Shown: positions 37,177 through 48,499, counted from the first letter of the stretch. The stretch: DNA of 64,000 nucleotides from Eukaryota sp. TZLM1-RC (GCA_040285825.1 JAUPSS010000003.1:3162001-3226000); one strand, 5' to 3'. Numbers and translations: made by a program. The notes: generated from the sequence alone by a model not told the origin.

Positions 37177-40100
37177 TCACAGAATGACACAGCAGCTACC
37201 ACCTGAGGTGGGAACAGGGGTCCTTTCGAACCGTGAAGAAGGACGAGAGGAAGGTAAAGGAGAAGGTATCCTCAGAACCACATCTCTCAATCGCAGTTGC
37301 GAGACCAACTCCTTCGCAACATCACTGGAAATGTAATGAAAGGCAGATTTTCTTCCTTTATCAAGTCTGTATGGATCAACACCTACCGTGATAAGCAACT
37401 CACACACTTGGATTAAATGACCAGTTTTACTATTAAAGTTTCCACGATGCCGTTTGGATAGGTGCTTGAACATATCTGGGGTCATATCAGGATCAAGAAA
37501 TGATAAATCTATCGTTTCAGAATGACTTGATAGCAGATAATGAAGTGGAGTGCGACCATAGTTATCAATACTATGTTTTACCATCTCCTTGTCAATGGAA
37601 ATCAGTAGCTTCACCATGGATAAAGTGTTTTTAAAATCATCGCCTATAGCAGTCCCATCACTTGACCATTTCTTTTTACATCCACTGATACAAGCAAAAT
37701 GTAACGGAGAAACTCCATTTTTACCACTTGAAAGGGCAGAACCAGCCCTCAAAAGCTCCTTGGCAATGCTTAAATTGCTGCAAAGTAAAGCAAAATGTAG
37801 AGGTAATGTTGCCGACAAAACCACATATTCAGAAATCGCAGCAACAAAGGCAGAAACTGCTAAAGATTCTTTCTCTGTCTTGCTCATTCTTGCCTCAACG
37901 TTGAAAAAAGAAGAATCGTACTGATTACCTAAAAACTTAATGACACCATCAACATTGGTGCATCTGGACATTGCAGCTCTGTGCAGGCAGGTTAAACCTT
38001 GTTTGTCAAAGGTGATGTTGAGAGTGGAATACTCCAAAAGCTGAGTTAAGCAAGGCTCAAAACCACGTGGGATGATGACGTGACAAGGATAAGAACTGTG
38101 AAGAAATGATTGATGAGGTGGCACTTTTGAGAAAATAAACTTAATTATATCAGGATTACCCCCCAAACAAGCAAAATAACCTGTCCTCATGTAGTTATCT
38201 ACTAGAAAAGCTTCTAAGTTCGCGCCACTTCTGACTGCATGCAAGACAAACTCCAACAGACCCATATTGGCTCCACTTACGAGCGCACGATAGAAATCTG
38301 ACAAATGAGGTCTGATATTGAAAGATATCAAGAGTTTGCATATAGATAATCGCAAGGTTTGTAATGATTCTACTGACGAGGTGAAATTTTCAGCAACAGT
38401 AGCTTGATCTCTTCCTAGAATAAATGCCAAAATTTCAATATTTTGAGACAGAAAAGGACTCCAACTGAAAAGACACTCAAAGCTCTTGTCACTGCTGCCA
38501 TCTGCACCGTGAATGAGCAAAGTCCTAACAGTAGCTTCATTAAGGTGCCTCAAAGCTACATGGAGGGGAGTTTCACCTGGTCCAACCCGCTCTAAGCAAA
38601 ACCTAAAACACACAGATTTTTGAGTTTTCTTTGAACCAAGTTCTCGAGGTGTAGAAGCCGTTGGATGGAGCGTTGGTCGACGGACAACATATCTTCCCTT
38701 CTCCTTTTGTGAAAGGTCAGACGTCGTTGAATCTGATATAGAGAGAGCTACAGCAGAAGGGGATACGGGGAGGAAAAGAGAAGTTTTTAATGGTTGATGA
38801 GCATCTATAATGTACTCTGTCCTAGCGTTAATATGGACTTTCTTATTCAGCAGACACCGAACTATCTTAAAATGAGATTTTGGAAATACACAGGCCAAAT
38901 GAAGAATTGAGAGTCCCATACCACATTCAATAAGAGGAGAAGAAAACCCAAAACCAGCCCACTTGCCGATCAAAACGTTTGAATCATCAGTTGATAGCTG
39001 GGAATAAGCCAAGGATGTTAACGATTCATTAGATTTCAATATCGCTCTGAGCAAGTTTTCCATAGGGTCGCTGTTCTGACTGTGTGACACGTCCCCATCA
39101 CAAGCGGAATCGTCATAACTTGACGTTGTGGTGGTTACAGGAACTTCAAGTCTGCCAGAAGACGTTTGGTTGGACGAAGTTTGTAGTTTAGCAATGACAG
39201 AAAGCATTCGTACTGTGTTGTGACATTTTAATTCCAACCCAAATTCAATCAAATTTAGCCCCTTAAATGCTGATTCCTTGAATAATAACTTATTGAGCTT
39301 ACTATCATCATCTACAGAATCTTCAGTGACTCCATGCTCTGCCAGAACTGTTCTCAGAGTTTCACCATTGTTAGAAGCCACTGCCATGTGGAGACAAGTG
39401 AGTTTGCCAAAACATTTGGTTTTAATATCACCTCCATGAGCGATTAAAAGCTTAATGAGATCAGTGTAGCCGTAGAAACAGGCAGTGTGAAGAGGGGTTC
39501 TAGCGGCAACTATCAAATCATCTGATTGATTGATGATGTTTACAAGGTTTGATTCGACAGCACTTTCTGATGGACCCAAATTAGGACTAAAACCAACCTC
39601 TAATAAATACTTCGTGACTTGGTAGCATCTTGCTTCAACTGAATAATGTAACGGGGTATGACCTTTATCATCAGATACTTTATAAAGCTCGCAAAGCGTC
39701 GAATCTTGTTGTTTGAGGTTGTGTATGAGCATTTTGATGGTAGAGAGGCTACAGTTTTGGGCGGCTAAGTGAATTGGAGTGACACTAGAAGCGTCTCCAA
39801 TCATTGGGGAAACTAAGTTTTGTGAAAGAATCAAGTCGGTAATATTGGAATGATTACCCTTGACAGCTAGGTGTAGCACTGTTTCCCCATTTGCATTCAC
39901 CATTCCTACATCAGCTCCGTTAGCTAATAGAGACCTAAAACTGTCAAAGGAACCTTCATGAGCGGCAATGTGGAGAGGGGTGTCGAGAGAGAGGTTTTGG
40001 TGATTAACAATGATGTCACTAGTCCACGTGAAAAGGCAATCAATCAATTTTGATTGATTAGTCATTGCCGCGAATGACAGAGGTGGGTCTTGTCCTTTAT

Positions 40101-41787
40101 GCGTCGTGTTTACGTCAACACCTAATGAAAGGAAAAAAGCGGCTGTACAGATCCTTCCCCTCGCTGCCGCCATGTGCAAGGGGGTAAGTCCCTCATTATC
40201 AGCAGTTGTAAAAACCATATTACGTCTGTATAAGAAGAAAAGACATCTCAAAGCACAGACCGCAGAGGGACACCTAGCCTTCATGTAGATATTATGCTTC
40301 AATTTAATATAGTAAGGGCGTTCACTTGGCGAGGGTTTTGACACAAAAGAATGATGCTTACAGACGATACCAATAGCACCAAAATGAGCAGCAGTACATC
40401 CATTATAATCGGTTTTGTGAATATCGACATCACAATGCTCGACAAGATAACGAACCACCTCATATCTTCCATTCTCCACTGCCGCTGACAAGGCGTAGAC
40501 AGAGACTTTTGGAAGTTCGTCATGGTCTAGAGGAAGCTCAAAATACATCGGATCGACTCCTTGAGATAGCAAAAATTTTACAGATTCAATGTTACCACTA
40601 AGACAAGCGTATCTGAATATAGATGCTCCTGTAAAGTCTACTATTGCTAATAAGTTACCAGGCTCTTGTTGCAATTCCTCTTGGCTTGGTTGTGCAAAGC
40701 TAAACTTGGGAGCATCCGTGACATAAGAATCAGTAAATGACTGGGAAAGTGAGTCAGATTCCGTTATCGACACTCCTGATGACGATGCCTTACGTGATGA
40801 GGTAACATCATCAACAGACTCAGCAAAACTATCGGAAAAGACTGGCGTTTGGGGTGGCAAGTGCGCAGTTGATAACAAATTCTCGTTACTACCTTGTTGT
40901 GAAGCTATGAAAGATTCTACCAAATACTTTAACGTCGCATGGGCGTCAGGGGAGCTTGACCCGGCCGCCAAAGCTAGAGGAGTGAGCTGATTAATGTCGG
41001 GAATGTCAACCAAAGCATCAGCAGCAACCAAGAACCTACAAACTTCAACAGATCCAGACAGAGCAGCATAATGAAGAGGTTGGCGAAGATTGTTATCGGA
41101 AGAATCAACAGAAGCTCCGTGCAATAGCAAAACGCGTACAGTTGAAGGATTACCACTGGCGGAGGCGATGTGAAGAGCTGTTTGACCAAGGGTATTGACT
41201 TGATCAACGTCATGAAGGGTGAGTTCAGAGGAAAGAATTTCTGAAAGCACTCCCAAATGACCATGTCTGGCAGCTAAATGTAGAGCAGTGTCTTCAACCT
41301 CTGTGGAGTCTGTAAGTGATAAGTTGATGTCTGGGTGAGTCAGGAGGGCTCTGACAGTGGTGGTGTGGCCTTCTTGAGCGGCATAGTGGAGAGGGGAGTA
41401 ACCATCGTAATCACGGATGGAGATATTGGCATTATGCTGGAGAAGCAGATTTGTGATGTCTTCAAAGCCACGAATGCATGATATATGGATCGGTGTCATA
41501 CCAGAACTGTCAGTGGCGTCCATGATTTCTTCAGAGGATTGAGGAAATGTGGATGAAATGAAGGAGAGTACGCTTTTGAGGGCAGAAGTGTCATGTTCAA
41601 TCACAAGTGTGTGTAATATGTTGTACCCTGTCATAGACTGTTGAAAGAGCAAGTGGCGAAAGAGCTGCGCCTCTATTGGAGTCTGGATCTTGTCAGATGA
41701 GTGTAAAACAATCTCTTCCGAAGAAGCAGAGTAACGTTTCAGACATGAAAGCACTTCAAGCACAAGGGCTTGGTCAGCACATTTCAT
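37177..41787 (-). CDS. Large ankyrin-repeat protein with a C-terminal CaaX prenylation box
   Basis: 1536 codons. At least 20 ankyrin repeats are visible, in clusters: about residues 90-290 (TPIHISCIRGFEDITNLLLQ, SPLHYAAQEGHTTTVRALL), 380-470, 530-800 (TPLHMAAARGRICTAAFFL), 960-1100 and 1280-1440. Between them are Ser-rich linkers (SSRKASSSGVSITESDSLSQ). The C-terminus reads GGSCCVIL, a CaaX box (CVIL, Leu favouring geranylgeranyl transfer) with a preceding Cys that could be palmitoylated. Thus it is probably a membrane-attached scaffold or adaptor. The C-terminal 70 residues have Arg/Ser/Pro composition. Possible short retained intron-like stretch near residue 470 (KPSPSERPYYIKLKHN) is in frame, so it may be real coding sequence. 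Partners cannot be told from the sequence. Confidence 0.85.
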   Translation of the reverse strand: MKCADQALVLEVLSCLKRYSASSEEIVLHSSDKIQTPIEAQLFRHLLFQQSMTGYNILHTLVIEHDTSALKSVLSFISSTFPQSSEEIMDATDSSGMTPIHISCIRGFEDITNLLLQHNANISIRDYDGYSPLHYAAQEGHTTTVRALLTHPDINLSLTDSTEVEDTALHLAARHGHLGVLSEILSSELTLHDVDQVNTLGQTALHIASASGNPSTVRVLLLHGASVDSSDNNLRQPLHYAALSGSVEVCRFLVAADALVDIPDINQLTPLALAAGSSSPDAHATLKYLVESFIASQQGSNENLLSTAHLPPQTPVFSDSFAESVDDVTSSRKASSSGVSITESDSLSQSFTDSYVTDAPKFSFAQPSQEELQQEPGNLLAIVDFTGASIFRYACLSGNIESVKFLLSQGVDPMYFELPLDHDELPKVSVYALSAAVENGRYEVVRYLVEHCDVDIHKTDYNGCTAAHFGAIGIVCKHHSFVSKPSPSERPYYIKLKHNIYMKARCPSAVCALRCLFFLYRRNMVFTTADNEGLTPLHMAAARGRICTAAFFLSLGVDVNTTHKGQDPPLSFAAMTNQSKLIDCLFTWTSDIIVNHQNLSLDTPLHIAAHEGSFDSFRSLLANGADVGMVNANGETVLHLAVKGNHSNITDLILSQNLVSPMIGDASSVTPIHLAAQNCSLSTIKMLIHNLKQQDSTLCELYKVSDDKGHTPLHYSVEARCYQVTKYLLEVGFSPNLGPSESAVESNLVNIINQSDDLIVAARTPLHTACFYGYTDLIKLLIAHGGDIKTKCFGKLTCLHMAVASNNGETLRTVLAEHGVTEDSVDDDSKLNKLLFKESAFKGLNLIEFGLELKCHNTVRMLSVIAKLQTSSNQTSSGRLEVPVTTTTSSYDDSACDGDVSHSQNSDPMENLLRAILKSNESLTSLAYSQLSTDDSNVLIGKWAGFGFSSPLIECGMGLSILHLACVFPKSHFKIVRCLLNKKVHINARTEYIIDAHQPLKTSLFLPVSPSAVALSISDSTTSDLSQKEKGRYVVRRPTLHPTASTPRELGSKKTQKSVCFRFCLERVGPGETPLHVALRHLNEATVRTLLIHGADGSSDKSFECLFSWSPFLSQNIEILAFILGRDQATVAENFTSSVESLQTLRLSICKLLISFNIRPHLSDFYRALVSGANMGLLEFVLHAVRSGANLEAFLVDNYMRTGYFACLGGNPDIIKFIFSKVPPHQSFLHSSYPCHVIIPRGFEPCLTQLLEYSTLNITFDKQGLTCLHRAAMSRCTNVDGVIKFLGNQYDSSFFNVEARMSKTEKESLAVSAFVAAISEYVVLSATLPLHFALLCSNLSIAKELLRAGSALSSGKNGVSPLHFACISGCKKKWSSDGTAIGDDFKNTLSMVKLLISIDKEMVKHSIDNYGRTPLHYLLSSHSETIDLSFLDPDMTPDMFKHLSKRHRGNFNSKTGHLIQVCELLITVGVDPYRLDKGRKSAFHYISSDVAKELVSQLRLRDVVLRIPSPLPSSRPSSRFERTPVPTSGGSCCVIL

Positions 41788-41889
41788 CGAAGATAACTCG
41801 AAACTATGATTGTGAAACTGTTTGTGAAAAGAATGTGATGTTTCTTATTTTGGTAACAGGCAAGAATGCTTGTGACGTTGCCTAGTGAA

Positions 41890-42295
41890 TCTGATTTAAC
41901 TTGCAACAAGACATCACATATATGTAAGAAAATCGCATTTCATCCACAGCTTGTGGGTTCAGGGCTTCACTTATTGTACTTTTCAAATACTTGATTTATT
42001 TAGAAATATTACACTGTTTAATATAATGGTTTATTAGTTTCATTTTAACATAATTTGGAATTTAAAATTAAACTGTTCAGTACACCAAAAAAATTGAGTT
42101 GTATGTAACACATTCGTCACTGTGACGTCTCTGCGATCTGGTGACGGTTTTGACGTATAACCTCTGTTCAAATCATTTTTGATTGAAATTTGTTTGCAGG
42201 ATTTTTCATTCGGAGTTAAGTATCTGGTTTACAATTATTCTTCATTCAGAAAACAAAAAGCTTTTCAGTTTTTATCAGAAGTTTCTGGTCATTGC
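41890..42295. other. Promoter side of the ankyrin gene, otherwise featureless
   Basis: AT-rich, no open frame; leads into a retrotransposon remnant. Confidence 0.4.
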
Positions 42296-42299
42296 TGAA

Positions 42300-42870
42300 T
42301 TTCAGCTAGTTCATATTTTATTGATCATCCTCCACCATTATTTGGATTGTGGGTAGGAGAACATATTTGGAGATTCATTAAGAAAATGCGTTTGAAAGTA
42401 CCTGTTAACGTTGGTCATACAGGTTTGAGGTGTAGATGTGGACAATTTGCTACTTTGCACGAAATTTTCAATTGCAACAAATTTGGAAAATTTCGGTCAA
42501 CTAATCGGATGTTTCCTCGTTTAAAGAAACAGTTCATTTCATATCTTTAGATACCAAATACTTAAAGAAATACTTGAAGAATTCCAGCAATAATGGAATT
42601 CAAAGGAATGTTTGATTTATTGATTGATGCTGCGACAGTTAAGATAACTAATGATACAAGGACAGCAAGATGTGGAGCAAATATTAGCTTGAAAAGAATA
42701 GATCAAGCATAATCAATGTGATTTTTTTTCAGATTAATGCGTTTTTCAATTCTAAACGAAGATAACTGGGATGTTTAATGATTTTGCTATTGCTGTTAAT
42801 GGACGTTTAAGTTCTGCAGCAAGTTTGCAATTGAATGATTTTATTGTCTTAATACCTAAAAGGTGGTTTT
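42300..42870 (+). pseudogene. Very divergent retrotransposon C-terminal remnant
   Basis: GHTGLRCRCGQFATLHEIFNC (42410-42475) is the knuckle pattern Cys-Cys-His-Cys of this retrotransposon class, followed at a distance by FDLLIDAATVKITNDTRTAR and, in another frame, FAIAVNGRLSSAASLQLNDF, which parallels FPFSINEKLSDEAETFLNDF of copies A-C. Many stops and shifts. Confidence 0.55.
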
Positions 42871-43114
42871 TCGTTAAGTATACATATCTGGACCAATCGA
42901 ATTGTTGTCAGCTTGGATAAAGACATTGTAATATTAGTTGACACTGTGAAACTTGTTCTCGCTCAAAGAGTGTCTAAGAATGTGGGTTGAGATTCGTTCC
43001 CTTCCCTTCTGAGGAAGTAATTGGTGGAAAAGCTTTGGATCCAAATTCTGTTTATACAAAAAGGCTTCAGGAATACAATATTTTGATTTTTCCACTATTC
43101 TTGGCACCAATGCT

Positions 43115-44389
43115 ATGAGCAAGCGGGCCCGTCCTCACCGTAGGCTCACAATCAAGCCTCACATATCTTTACCCATACGTTGGAAGTCATTATTCACCAA
43201 CAACACAATCTATGACGTTCTCAAGAACAGGCCTAACTGGGAAGAGTGCTCGGATGACGTAGATAACTTCTCTCTGTCAGACATTGATTTCCTGTGGGCT
43301 GATATTCATTTCATCAGAACCAAACTACCTTCCAATTCAACCAAGTGTTACTGCAACCATTATAGAAACCATTACGAACTAACACGCAAAGATTTACTCG
43401 TCAAAAATCTCAAACGTACTCTCAAAGTTGTGCAAAAAACCTCTCCAGAATCAGCCTACCGCTATGAGTTCTTCCCATCTACTTTCGTCCTTCCTGGTGA
43501 GTACGCGCTCTTCCTTGAGGCCTTTCGCAAGGAACAAGGTACTTGGATCATGAAACCATCTGCCAGAGCGCAGGGAAGAGGCATTTTTCTTATTTCCAAA
43601 CCTAGCGAAGTTTTGGAGTGGAAAAGATCGTTGGGTGATTCAAAAGAAAAGAACCTGTACATTATTCAAAAATACATTCAAAATCCTTTTCTAATTGGAG
43701 GTCGAAAGTTTGATATTCGGTTCTACGTCCTCGTTCTTTCTTACTCTCCACTATTGGTTTACCTCTATCGGGAAGGTTTTGCCAGATTCTCATCAAGTAG
43801 GTTTTCAATGAGCCAGGAGAGCATAGGTGATTCGTTTGTTCATCTCACCAATGTTGCCATTCAGAAGAAGTCAAATCAATCAAATCATGTGGGTGTTGAC
43901 GATATTGGGGGTCACTATTCGTCATTGAAATGGTCGCTCAATAGTCTACTTTTGTATCTGACCAGTCTTGACCCAATTAAATCAAATAATTGTTTCCTAG
44001 CTATTCAAGACTTGGTATTTCGTTCTCTTTCTTCTGTTTGCAGGAACATTATTGTTGATCCTCTTTGTTTTGAACTTTACGGGTTTGATGTTTTGATTGA
44101 CGAAAATTTCAAACCTTGGTTGATTGAGATTAATGCAAGTCCTTCACTTTCGGCAAGTGATTCTGCTGATTATGAGCTAAAGAGTAAAGTTTTGACAGAT
44201 ATGTTGAATTTGCTTGACCTTGAGGGTCAGTTTCCGATTAATTCTGACCGGGTTGGGGGGTTTGAAAAGATTGTAGACGGGGATTATGTTTGTCCACGTG
44301 TTGTACTAGGATGTAGTATTAGTGATAGAGAAGATCAACTTGAAAATTTAAAAAATTCCACACTAAGTGGTTGTGCAGCTAGCAAATGA
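43115..44389 (+). CDS. Tubulin tyrosine ligase-like protein, TTLL9/TTLL1 type (glutamylase)
   Basis: 424 residues. Opening KSLFTNNTIYDVLKNRPNWE and HYRNHYELTRKDLLVKNLKR are characteristic of TTLL9 and TTLL1. The ATP-grasp catalytic core has GTWIMKPSARAQGRGIFLI, IIQKYIQNPFLIGGRKFDIR, SFVHLTNVAIQKKS, and the metal-binding FKPWLIEINASPSLSASD. Such enzymes add glutamate chains to tubulin in ciliary axonemes; TTLL9 homologues occur mostly in ciliates, flagellates and animals with cilia. The length agrees with TTLL9 (about 430-460). The C-terminal tail is not conserved. ATG 43115 gives a basic start (MSKRARPHRRLTIKPH) as in relatives. Confidence 0.9.
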   Translation: MSKRARPHRRLTIKPHISLPIRWKSLFTNNTIYDVLKNRPNWEECSDDVDNFSLSDIDFLWADIHFIRTKLPSNSTKCYCNHYRNHYELTRKDLLVKNLKRTLKVVQKTSPESAYRYEFFPSTFVLPGEYALFLEAFRKEQGTWIMKPSARAQGRGIFLISKPSEVLEWKRSLGDSKEKNLYIIQKYIQNPFLIGGRKFDIRFYVLVLSYSPLLVYLYREGFARFSSSRFSMSQESIGDSFVHLTNVAIQKKSNQSNHVGVDDIGGHYSSLKWSLNSLLLYLTSLDPIKSNNCFLAIQDLVFRSLSSVCRNIIVDPLCFELYGFDVLIDENFKPWLIEINASPSLSASDSADYELKSKVLTDMLNLLDLEGQFPINSDRVGGFEKIVDGDYVCPRVVLGCSISDREDQLENLKNSTLSGCAASK

Positions 44390-44850
44390 TTAACAATTTT
44401 AATATAATAACATTATTTTTATTTTATTTTGTTGATTTAGATTTGCTTTTCATTTATATATATTTTTTTGGTCAAATTCAGAACTTTTAGTACAATCTTC
44501 TTTAAATTAATTAAATTATTAAATTATTAAATTACAATCTTCGTGGTGATTCGGTCATATTTGATTATATTCAATTTGTTGTATTGATAAAGAATCTCTT
44601 AGTTTAAATTTACAAAAAAACAATTGGGTATTATTATAATTGATAAAAGAGAAGAATGAATCAATATATTCTTGATAATTGTCTTGATTAGGAAACTAGA
44701 GAAGAGATTTCAAAATTGAAAACAGCTACCATTCAAAAAAATCAAATAAGGTGAAAAACAATTGAAACCCAAACCTGTTTTTTCTGTACAAAAAAATGAT
44801 TGATGATTGAAGAAGGAATACCCGTAAAGTTGGGGTTAGGGTCATGGTTA
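44390..44850. other. AT-rich gap between convergent genes
   Basis: Very AT-rich with runs of ATTAAATTATTAAATT near 44508-44535; no gene. Confidence 0.5.
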
Positions 44851-44855
44851 AGCGA

Positions 44856-45401
44856 TCAACTCAAATAAGGCATCTCAGCTTCCCTTTCAATAGAGAGTAG
44901 TTCCTCAGTCTCATCCCTGAAACCAAAGTAAAAAGGATCTGCAATCCGACTCAACTCGCTCCTAGTAGAGAGTTTAGTGACTGCAGCCTCCTCCTCCTTC
45001 TTTGGGAGGTACTTCTTGGCTGTTCCAAAATAATACTTTCCTTCAGAAGGGGCGTAAGTGGCCTCTTGAAGCATTCTTTGGGAGATCATGGAATAATCAG
45101 GTCCTCCAAGCTGTTTTATCCTTGATTCCCACCTTCCACGTTCGACAAGAAGATCGTTAATATCCGTGTTGAGATCCATGGCGTCTTGCTCTGTTAATGC
45201 AAGGTTTTGAATTTTGACGATACGTTGTGCGAGTTCAGCAAGTACTTGCTTTCTCCATTTTTCACAAGCAGAGACAGAACGTACAGAGGAGGGATTTTCC
45301 GGCCGTTCATAATCTTCCTTGTGCTTGAGAAAATGTTCTTTGGTCTTTATGGCGACCCACCTATTCATCATGGAAAGTGCTTTTTCTGAATTTCTTGCCA
45401 T
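44856..45401 (-). CDS. ISY1: ISY1, pre-mRNA splicing factor
   Basis: 181 residues. MARNSEKALSMMNRWV, then VSACEKWRKQVLAELAQRIV, LNTDINDLLVERGRWESRIK, QLGGPDYSMISQRMLQ and KYYFGTAKKYLP follow the ISY1 sequence from its N-terminus. ISY1 belongs to the NineTeen complex and helps position the branch site in the catalytic spliceosome. Human ISY1 has 285 residues; here the acidic C-terminal third is reduced to a short stretch ending EIEREAEMPYLS-like (LLSIEREAEMPYLS), which may be lineage-specific loss. The gene is intronless and ends 500 bases from the TTLL gene, with which it converges. Confidence 0.93.
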   Translation of the reverse strand: MARNSEKALSMMNRWVAIKTKEHFLKHKEDYERPENPSSVRSVSACEKWRKQVLAELAQRIVKIQNLALTEQDAMDLNTDINDLLVERGRWESRIKQLGGPDYSMISQRMLQEATYAPSEGKYYFGTAKKYLPKKEEEAAVTKLSTRSELSRIADPFYFGFRDETEELLSIEREAEMPYLS

Positions 45402-45409
45402 GTGGAAAC

Positions 45410-46770
45410 TGATACAATGAAGTGAATGTTATAAGATGTGGGATGTACGTTTTGATCTGCAAATTTGATGCCATTTCCCTTCAATCCGAATTCTGTACCA
45501 CACATGAACAGATGACTTCAGCAATGAGTAGATGGTGTTTACAACGAAATAAATGCATGATCCGTTTTTCAATAGATGATGCTGATGTAATTTCTGGTTC
45601 CATAAATATTACACATATCGTTATTTATGTCACCTGTGATGTTCTATAAATTTTGCCAATCCCAAAACACAGTCAATCGTGGACAATATAATATAGGTAG
45701 CAAAGATGATTTATGTGACGGAAGGAGGCGATTTGCTATCATTGCTGACTTATTTTCTATAAATGTATTATCAGTAAAAGCGAATTAATTAATCAGCAAC
45801 TTTTTGAGTGATTAAAATAACATCAAGAATAACATTGAGGAGACTTGGTATTCTTTGATGATGCTCCTCAAACTTACAAAATTAGTGGATGTAATATTCA
45901 ATTCTGTCAAAATTTGATAGTCTTCATTTAACGATTCAGATATGATATAGTAAAGTAGGTTTTGTTTATCATCAGAAGATCATGGTTCACTAAACTTCGT
46001 CTCATTAGTGCTACGCTACTTTTGTCAAATGTAAATAATGTTTATATTCATTAATACTACTGTGAGGACCCCATTAAAGCAACTCTATGTGTGGGAATGA
46101 GATTTGATAGAGAAAATTGTGCTTTGAATCAAGATAAAAATACATCAATGGCTTTTCTTAATTCATGAGAAATTCGTGAAATAACAAGACATCATGTTGA
46201 AAATTTCGACTGACTTGAATGTTCTTCAAAGTACAAATGGTTAGAGCAAAATCTTAACACTCAACTCCAAATCCAATATTTGCTCAAAAAATTGAGGATA
46301 AAAAACGAGGAATTTGATCAACTTATTAAGGAATTTGATAGAATATTCCAGTCGAATATTGACTCTGATTGACTCCACATACAGACATGAAGGCTCAGTT
46401 GTAATTCGAACCACATCAATTTTAGCTGCTTCTTTCACGAAAAACTAATGTGTGCAATTGTTGTTTTACAGAATAGTATTGATAGTTGAAATTCAAAGTA
46501 CTTAAAGCGCCAAAAGAACAAAATTCAAAAACGGATGGTCGTGTCAATGGTGTTCAGTGATAGATTTCAAAAATTTGTAGTCTCCATTTGTTTGGAGTGT
46601 GTTATCCTCCTTATTCGCTAAATACAAGTTTATTAATTCAATTAGTATAAATTTTTTTATTTACAGATTTTAAAACAGTGGTACCAAAAAATGTTCAGTT
46701 CAATGAGACTTACACAAACATTATAATTGGTCTCTCACAGCATCGTGGACTTTGCTTCTAAAAGTAATAC
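45410..46770. other. Degraded region, no supported gene
   Basis: Short frames on both strands with frequent stops. Flanked on one side by retrotransposon remnants, so probably old mobile DNA. Nothing specific could be assigned. Confidence 0.4.
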
Positions 46771-46775
46771 AGGGT

Positions 46776-47045
46776 TTACAATTTAACAAATGGATGATTG
46801 TAAATTTTTCGAGAACATTTACAAATTGGATTATGAGGTAAATTATCAGGCCAGAAAAAGGAACGAATTCTCATGTTCAAAGTGCAAGTATAATCAGTTA
46901 AGAGAGTACCATAAACTTGAGGAATTGTTGTTACTAAGGCAGAAGATGTACTATCACACATATCTTGTAAAAGACTTGCAAAAGCGGGATTCTTTTTCTT
47001 GGCCAAGCCAAGTCTAACGTCAAAATCCAACTTTTTCAACAATCT
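46776..47045 (-). pseudogene. Retrotransposon knuckle region, divergent remnant
   Basis: FASLLQDMCDSTSSALVTTI and NMRIRSFFWPDNLPHNPICK parallel HSLLLEKGVCEIKSSDSSLF and TKMRLYLNIPINLSKEKCIC of copies A and B. Only the part around the start of the knuckle (ICKCS) remains. Confidence 0.55.
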
Positions 47046-47611
47046 TTGACAATTTTTGTTGAAGCTTTTTACAGCAAAACTGCAAATTAAAAAGAGGTCG
47101 GTTCGGAATGTCTTGAATTGATGGTGAAAGCACTTGATCCAGATTTATGGTGGCAATTTTTCGAGTCCACAAGATAACTCATTCAAATATGGACTGCAAC
47201 TGGGAACAAATGGGAATCTTCAGGAAATCTACGAAAACATCATAAGTACAATTCTTGCCTCCACCCAATAATAACTGATTGGCACAAAATAGAGGATTTT
47301 GTATCGAACACGTCCAAAGTTTGCTGCGCAAAATGACTCTTCAAGATTCCTGAATCTTCATCCAGTAAATCAATTAATTACTATTATCAATGAATCAAAA
47401 CATCGAAATAAATTTAATGCTATAGAAGGAGCCAGATCTCAGATTGTTGTTCTCCCCATGCAACCTAAAGGATCTTTTTGTTTCACACCAAAAGATGATT
47501 TTAATGCAAATGGAGTAAATATTAAGTCTGAGTCATTACCATAAAAGTGATAGAAGAAACTGGAAAGCTCAGGAAAATTAAATTTCATTACAACAAAAAT
47601 TGCTTTTAGCT

Positions 47612-48167
47612 TCACAGAATTGAAAGCATTTTGAAGTCAAAATTAAAAGTAAAATTATTATTTGCTGGTTGGAAAAAGGTGTCAGAGGCAAGAGAAGCAA
47701 CAGAAGCACCATCAATTGTTGTTATTCCAAATTGATGAGGATTTACAAATTTAGAAGTTTCAATTTTCAAAACAGTTAATTGTTGAAAATAGTTGGCAAG
47801 ATCATCAGCAATTTCAGGATCACTGAAACACTCTATTTTCAACCGATCGAAAGAAATTGAAGATGGGCCCGTAGCTTTTCCTTTTGGTAATTTTGAAATG
47901 GTCGTGGAAACTTTTTTTTTGGCAAAAATGGATTTTTAATCCAAAAAAGATAACCAACAGGCTTGCGACACTTAAGGCTTTCTTGAAGATGCAAATTCCA
48001 AAGTTTCTATAGTGTTTCAGAAAATGCATCAGCCACAGAGAATGAAAGCAAAGACTGTTTTGCCGCTTCATAACGACCACGTAAGCACAACTTTCGGATA
48101 ACTTATATTTTTTCAATATTTTCATTCCCAAATGTTTTTTCTTGCAAAATATTTCCAAAAAGGTCAA
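47612..48167 (-). pseudogene. 5' portion of a retrotransposon reverse transcriptase
   Basis: On the minus strand KVSTTISKLPKGKATGPSSI (about 47910-47852) matches the entry motif of LINE reverse transcriptases (ikkLkpgKApGpD), followed by SFDRLKIECFSDPEIADDLA and a frame to 47612. This is the region missing from copy B. Farther 5' (48167-47930) the frames are mixed. Between 47045 and 47612 a plus-strand open frame (47299-47544) has no recognisable function. Confidence 0.6.
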
Positions 48168-48499
48168 ATATTTTTACTTATTGTACGTTAATTCAGAAGT
48201 GAACGTTTTTATTTCCATTGAAAAAGGAATTGTACTGGTGGGACTAATTTTTACTGGAATCTGAATTGGTGGCCGAACAGTGTCAACAGCTTCATTTTCA
48301 ACAGGGTAAGAAGAGTCAGCACTATGAGCATTTGAACCAAAGATCAGTGGAACCACCATTTTCAGCAAAATTCAAATCGTCATTGACTGGAACGGAACAC
48401 TTTAGAATCAAAATGTGTTTGTCCCAAAGATTTATTTCGTCTTTATTGAATAGGATTCTTAAAGGGTGACTTCTATTTGACGTACCATACTGTTAGCCG

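Noticed and set aside
40280-40400. A retained intron inside the ankyrin gene
   Set aside because: The unusual stretch is in frame and has no convincing donor and acceptor pair, so it was left as coding.
45422-45649. 75-codon plus-strand frame as a gene
   Set aside because: No motif, poor composition, and it lies in the upstream region of ISY1 among degraded DNA.
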